From Dacryopinax spathularia (lineage: Eukaryota > Basidiomycota > Dacrymycetes > Dacrymycetales > Dacrymycetaceae), in contig JBBPFI010000016.1 in assembly GCA_037974965.1 (NCBI GenBank), forward strand, positions 1 to 64,000: DNA of 64,000 nucleotides, read 5' to 3'. Below the pieces are notes generated by a model, which was not told the origin of the DNA, searched no databases, and saw only the letters and a list, made by a program, of their open reading frames with translations. This document shows, in pieces, positions 59,870-64,000 of this stretch (its first letter is position 1; the number at the start of each line of letters is the position of its first letter). The translations under genes and the position numbers were made by a program.

Positions 59870-61937
59870 TCAGGCACGCGACGACCTCTCTGAGCTGGCC
59901 GAGTCCCGGCTATACCCGTTCCTGCAAGTATGCTGCCACCAGGCATCCCCCTGTGGACGAGGTGCGTCCTGCGGCACAGGCCGGCGCGGTTCCCATTCTG
60001 GCCGGAGGTCCTCGAGCCCGCCTTCGATACGGGCGAAGAAGTTGGAGATGTGCTCGATCTCGTGTGGGTACCAGATGTGGCATCGTCCGTTTCGGAGTTT
60101 GCGCTCGAGTCGTTGGGTCCAGTCGATGAACTTAGACAGACGTCTGCAGGTGACTGTCAGGGATATGACTAGATAAGAGAGGGGAAAAGGGGCATACTTG
60201 GCTAAGACGTCGGGAAGGCGGATGTGGCAGGCGATGGGCCTGCTTGCTACTAGCCGGTCGAGGAGCGCAGTCAGAGCGGGGATCAGTGGTCCTACATCGG
60301 GACACAGTTCGATCCGCCTCCCCGCTTCGATCGCCCTATCGATCATCGATAGCCGATGGCGTTCCTCCATGATGACCGTCCCGTCCGACATGGGCAGCGG
60401 CAGCGGGCCGGACGACGCTGGCGTTGCAGGTGTGCGATATGGCCAGTGGATTTGCTCGGGCTCCGGGTTGGTAGGCACGAACTGATATTGAGTGAACTCC
60501 CCACCGACCGGCGGTTGGGGGACAACGAAGACGATCGGAAAGCCATCCTGGTGGTGGATGTCTTCAGGTTCAACCCATGATGGAGGAGGTCCGAGGACCG
60601 TAGTCATTCCAGGTGCTGCAGGCTCTTGCTCCTCCAGCTCCCACGGTTTGGGCGGCAGTGGTGGTGGTGGTGGGGCGCGTAGAGGGACCGTCGACAAGGG
60701 GCTCTCGTCCCTTATGTAGGGCGACTCAGCTGGCAAACTTCCTAATTGGGAAACCGTCCGCGGGGGCGAGCTGGCTTGTTGCCGACGGGGCGGAAGCGGC
60801 GCGGTGGGCGGGTTAACCGAGCTACGGATCACGCGCGGCCAACCTGGATGCTCGACTCCTGCAGGCGGTGGCCAGCTCGGGTTGCGCAGCGCGAGGTACA
60901 GAGGGTGATGAGGCAAGATATGCTCGTGACCAAGACGGGCCTTCGTAACGCAGAAGCCGAGCCCGGGCGTTTCGCTAGCTTCTTGGAAGAACGGCTTCTG
61001 GAAGGGAAGCGGGAAGCGCATCTCCGCGATCTCGATTTCCTCGGCCCCGTTCTGTTCGTATGTAGCGAATAGTCGACGATAGGCCGCCAACACCCAGTGC
61101 AGCACGCATGCATATCGCCAATCTTGATAGCGATACAGAGATTGCAGCTGCCGCCAGTGCTCCTCTCTTGTCAGGCTAAGCAGGCGGGCTTGCATTGTTC
61201 CAAACTCGGTGTCTCGCAGGTCGGCCTCTACTTCGTGGATAGCAGCGGCGGTGCATCCCGCATGTCTTCCAAGCATGGCAAGGAACGTATCCCATTTCGG
61301 CGAGGGATTTTTTCCATACACAAGATGACCTTGACCGCGGGCACTGTTGACTTCCCAGAACAGGTTGAAAGGGAAGGGAGCGAAGGGGAACGGGTCAGCC
61401 GGTCTTGTCGCGCGGATCCTGGGCAAGGGTGCTGGTGCGGGGGGCAAGATCGACATGCTGCATAAGAAGGCATGTTGGAGCGAAGAATCCTGGTAAAATG
61501 TCGGCATGTGGCTTCGCACGACTCCAATATCGAGATAGTGCTCGTGCTCCATCAGGATTCCGTGTCGAGTGTATCCGCAAGCGTCGACGTCTGCTTGCTG
61601 TTCATGGACGAAACCGGGAAAGGTGTGAGTAGGGTCGAGGTTGCCGGGATGCTCGACGTTCTTGGTAGTTGGATCGGCACGCTGAACGTATGCGGAAGTG
61701 AAGCGTACTTCAGAGCGCGGAGGCTCACGGTCCTTTGCCTGCAAAGATGTGAGTTGCTGATTTGCGCGTCGCGTTATTAGTACACACAGCTGCATTATTA
61801 TATGCCCTGGCGTCTCTGTTATCGTCCGCCAACTTTGAAGGAACAGAGGGATTCCGCGGCGGGGGTAGATGTGGTTCTTTCGACTGTGCGGGCTCCAGGC
61901 TGTCCGGCGGCATGTCAACCGCCATATAGTCTGACAT
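59870..61937 (-). CDS. Unknown protein, 654 aa; paralogue of the gene at 63029
   Basis: Exons 61788-61937, 60198-61738 and 59870-60143 with introns of 49 and 54 nt. Start at the ATG at 61935-61937 (MSDYMAVDMPPDSLEPAQ). The second intron (60144-60197) is in frame and free of stops, so it could be retained. The first 150 residues are polar and likely disordered. Residues about 170-320 look globular (FNLFWEVNSARGQGHLVYGKNPSPKWDTFLAMLG, LQSLYRYQDWRYACVLHWVLAAYRRLF). A Pro-rich linker follows. The C-terminal part (LIPALTALLDRLVASRPIACHIRLPDVLAK / RLSKFIDWTQRLERKLRNGRCHIWYPHEIEHISNFF) is shared with the partial gene at 63029, which has an intron at the equivalent point. I recognise no known domain. 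The shared region is helical and may be a lineage-specific family. Confidence 0.72.
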
Positions 61938-63028
61938 GGTCGACCTCAAGCCCGAGGCACAGCTGGCTCTTCTCATCCTTTCATGTCGGATGCTCAGCGG
62001 ATCAGCGACTCTAGGGGATTTGGACGTCACATCTCGTTGCGGGAACCGTTCTTCGGCGGCGCTCCGATGTCCGGTGGGCGGGCGTCTGGTCGTGTGGCGA
62101 GCCGATGAGACAGATGCGGTCTTGATGGGAGGGTGACCTTCGAGTATCCTGTGTTGGTCGGCAAGGCCGATGTTCAGACGAGGTGGCGCTCTCGCCTTGT
62201 ATCGTGCAGTATCGCGGACAACACCGAGACGACCCGCGCGACGCATGTATGGATCGCGGCACGATGCGTTTTCCGACCGGATGGTTCGATGACTAGTTTC
62301 CATCGGTTCGCGTATATGGCGGCAGAGCCCACTCCGTGGTTATCCGGGTGTTGGCCGTGGCGCAGAGGACGAGGTGCAGGTTGATTCAGGTAGTTCGGGG
62401 AACGACGAGTTCGCCGCAGCAAAGGCCGCTGTCACTGGCACCCGAGACAGAAGGAGAGACAGACGGAGAGACAGACGGAGAGACAGTCTGATGTTGAGAG
62501 GAATAGAAGCGAAGCAGTTGTAGCAAGATGGCTAAATATGTGTCGGAGGTGAGGACAGGCTGCAGCATGGGCCGCAGCGCAAGGCCTTCTTGTACCAGAA
62601 GGCCATCATCGTTAGCCGCACAACGCAAAGGACTACAGTCGCCATTTCATCTCTTCATGCGAAAGCCAGTATCTTGAAGAAAAGCAGGCCGCCGTGACAG
62701 GGGAAGCACAAAGCAGATGTGTTTCATGGTATGGAGCGCTGGCACAAATGTTGGCAAGAGATGGGGCGACGAGGTGAGTAGGAGAGGTCGGAAGCGATTT
62801 TGTCCGCCAACACCGCCTCAACATTTATGGCGTCCGGCCGCAACACCTTTGTTCTCATTATGCAATTCAACGCCGTGGTGTCATACTTTTCTCCAGCGGT
62901 TGAGGAAATTATCCGATGCCATTATTGGGTAGTCATACAGGGTATTGGTACTCCTATGCAAATGTGCGGCATCGTGCGTTAAAAGAGCTAAGTCCCTACT
63001 AGTACACATTATCACCTCCGTCTCCGGG
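61938..63028. other. Spacer between two paralogous unknown genes
   Basis: 1.1 kb with no supported gene apart from a microsatellite listed separately. Frames at 62633-62932 are short and lack domains. Confidence 0.45.
62444..62487. repeat. Microsatellite, GAGACAGACG-type
   Basis: About four imperfect units of 10-12 bp (GAGACAGACGGA). Simple repeat, no function inferred. Confidence 0.85.
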
Positions 63029-64000
63029 TTATGCATCGACGCTTGGTTCGTTACTAAGGTCGGCCATTCGGTCTACGAGGTCGTGAAAAGCGTCAAGCGC
63101 CTGTTCGACACGGTCGAGCTCCAACGCTTGCTGGGACATTATACCCGCTCGTCTCCTTTCGGGCGCCTAATTTCAGGGTCAGCATAACGCATCTGGGGAA
63201 TACAGTCCACGCACATCGGCCGCACGTACATGAGTCAATTTGGTGAAGAAATCTCGCAGACGCGGTTGATCTTCGAGCTTGAACAATAATCGCTTGCCGA
63301 GCGTTCGTTCCCCTTCAAGATCTTCGTACCATCTCATGAACTTGCTTAGTCGTCTGACAAGGCGTCAGCCCCAGACGAAACCACAGGTGTAGCTATGACG
63401 TACTTGAGAAATTTTGGATTAGATAAGGCGGTCTTCATGCGTGCCTCCGATGATCGGGTTTCGATCAACAAGTCAATGAAAGTTTTTAATTCCGGTCTGA
63501 AGGGCTCGCTTTCTGGGTATTGGAGGAGAGTCTTGGCGGCGGCGAGGGCGGCAGAGAGGACATCGGTTCGAGGCTTGGGCGCACTTTGTGCCGGCGGCAT
63601 GGGCATGTCTGGTTGTGGCGGGGTGGAAGGTAGGGGTATAGGAGGTACGGCACGGGTGATGCTGACGCGATTAGAATGGATGCTGGACCGACGGTGAGAC
63701 GAGCGACGACGAGATCGAGGCGCCGACTGTAGTTATATGCTCAGTGACGACAGGGGCTTCCGGGCCGGAGAGGGGCGTACCTGAGGAGCAACAGAAGGGG
63801 CAGCCGGCTGAGCATGCGATGGAAGAAACTGATCATCAGCCAGTGCGAAGACGAGGGTGTTTCGCCCTTGATGTCGGATGCCTTGGTATGTATACGGCTC
63901 GCCATTAACCTCTGCGCGGGAAAGGAGGTATTCGTGGAAGCCCACGCCGTCGAAGGTCACCAGAACCGGGGGAAAGGTCTGCCGCCTCAGAGAGACGTCC
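63029..64000 (-). CDS. Unknown protein, 5' partial; paralogue of the gene at 59870
   Basis: Exons 63781-64000 (continuing beyond the window), 63404-63726, 63230-63353 and 63029-63166, with introns of 54, 50 and 63 nt, all phases consistent. The visible part is about 268 aa. The N-terminal part (FHEYLLSRAEVNGEPYTYQGIRHQGRNTLVFALADDQF) has a strand-rich look. A linker rich in Arg/Ser/Pro follows, then the region shared with the neighbour (ELKTFIDLLIETRSSEARMKTALSNPKFLK / RLSKFMRWYEDLEGERTLGKRLLFKLEDQPRLRDFFTKL). An additional C-terminal helix (QQALELDRVEQALDAFHDLVDRMADL) has heptad character and may form a coiled coil. The neighbour lacks this helix. Splicing of the last intron (63167-63229) is what brings it in; without it the frame stops 17 codons on. 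Confidence 0.72.

Overview
This window is the end of a linear eukaryotic chromosome. It starts with about 23 copies of CCCTAA, the C-rich strand of a TTAGGG telomere, and continues inward for 64 kb. Nearly every gene can be rebuilt only by removing short introns of about 45-60 nt with GT..AG ends and a CTRAC/CTAAC-like branch point close to the acceptor. Together with the gene content (a DUF6533-type seven-helix protein, a CFEM wall protein, a Tuba-like RhoGEF, compact divergent gene pairs), this points to a basidiomycete fungus, most likely a Tremellomycete-type yeast. That placement is inferred; I cannot name the species. Gene models are manual splice reconstructions, and all complete ones give intact frames except the large subtelomeric gene, which has one apparent single-base discontinuity.

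Telomere to about 8.4 kb is subtelomeric. Two genes I cannot assign to a full family both read toward the telomere. The outer one carries a ParB/DGQHR-like motif (AGQHR) and its reading frame runs straight into the telomeric repeat, so the gene was cut by the chromosome end. The inner one encodes about 1,270 aa with five exons. Upstream of both starts lie 32-bp palindromes with a GGTGGGACGA half-site: two before the outer gene and seven in a row before the inner one. A second, 28-bp palindrome family, a 135-bp tandem repeat and a 67-bp tandem repeat fill the rest.

8.4-25 kb holds a RhoGEF-BAR-SH3 protein, an FAD-linked oxidase with a large insert, a small protein with a Gag-like segment, a 2.5-kb gene-free stretch, an RS-rich nuclear protein and, divergent from it, the cohesin ATPase subunit SMC3.

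25-46 kb is marked by local duplication. Two divergent G-alpha genes lie in tandem with remnants of shared upstream sequence. They are followed by a PLP lyase-M20 peptidase fusion, two tandem flavin-reductase-like genes, a DUF6533 membrane protein, a SWI/SNF SMARCD/Rsc6 subunit and two tandem GNAT-like acetyltransferases.

46-64 kb holds a Golgi Mnn1-type mannosyltransferase, an RluA-type tRNA pseudouridine synthase with a long tail, an Mpv17/Sym1-family protein, an unknown protein, a CFEM GPI-type protein, an aldo-keto reductase, and two paralogous unknown genes, the last of which runs off the window.
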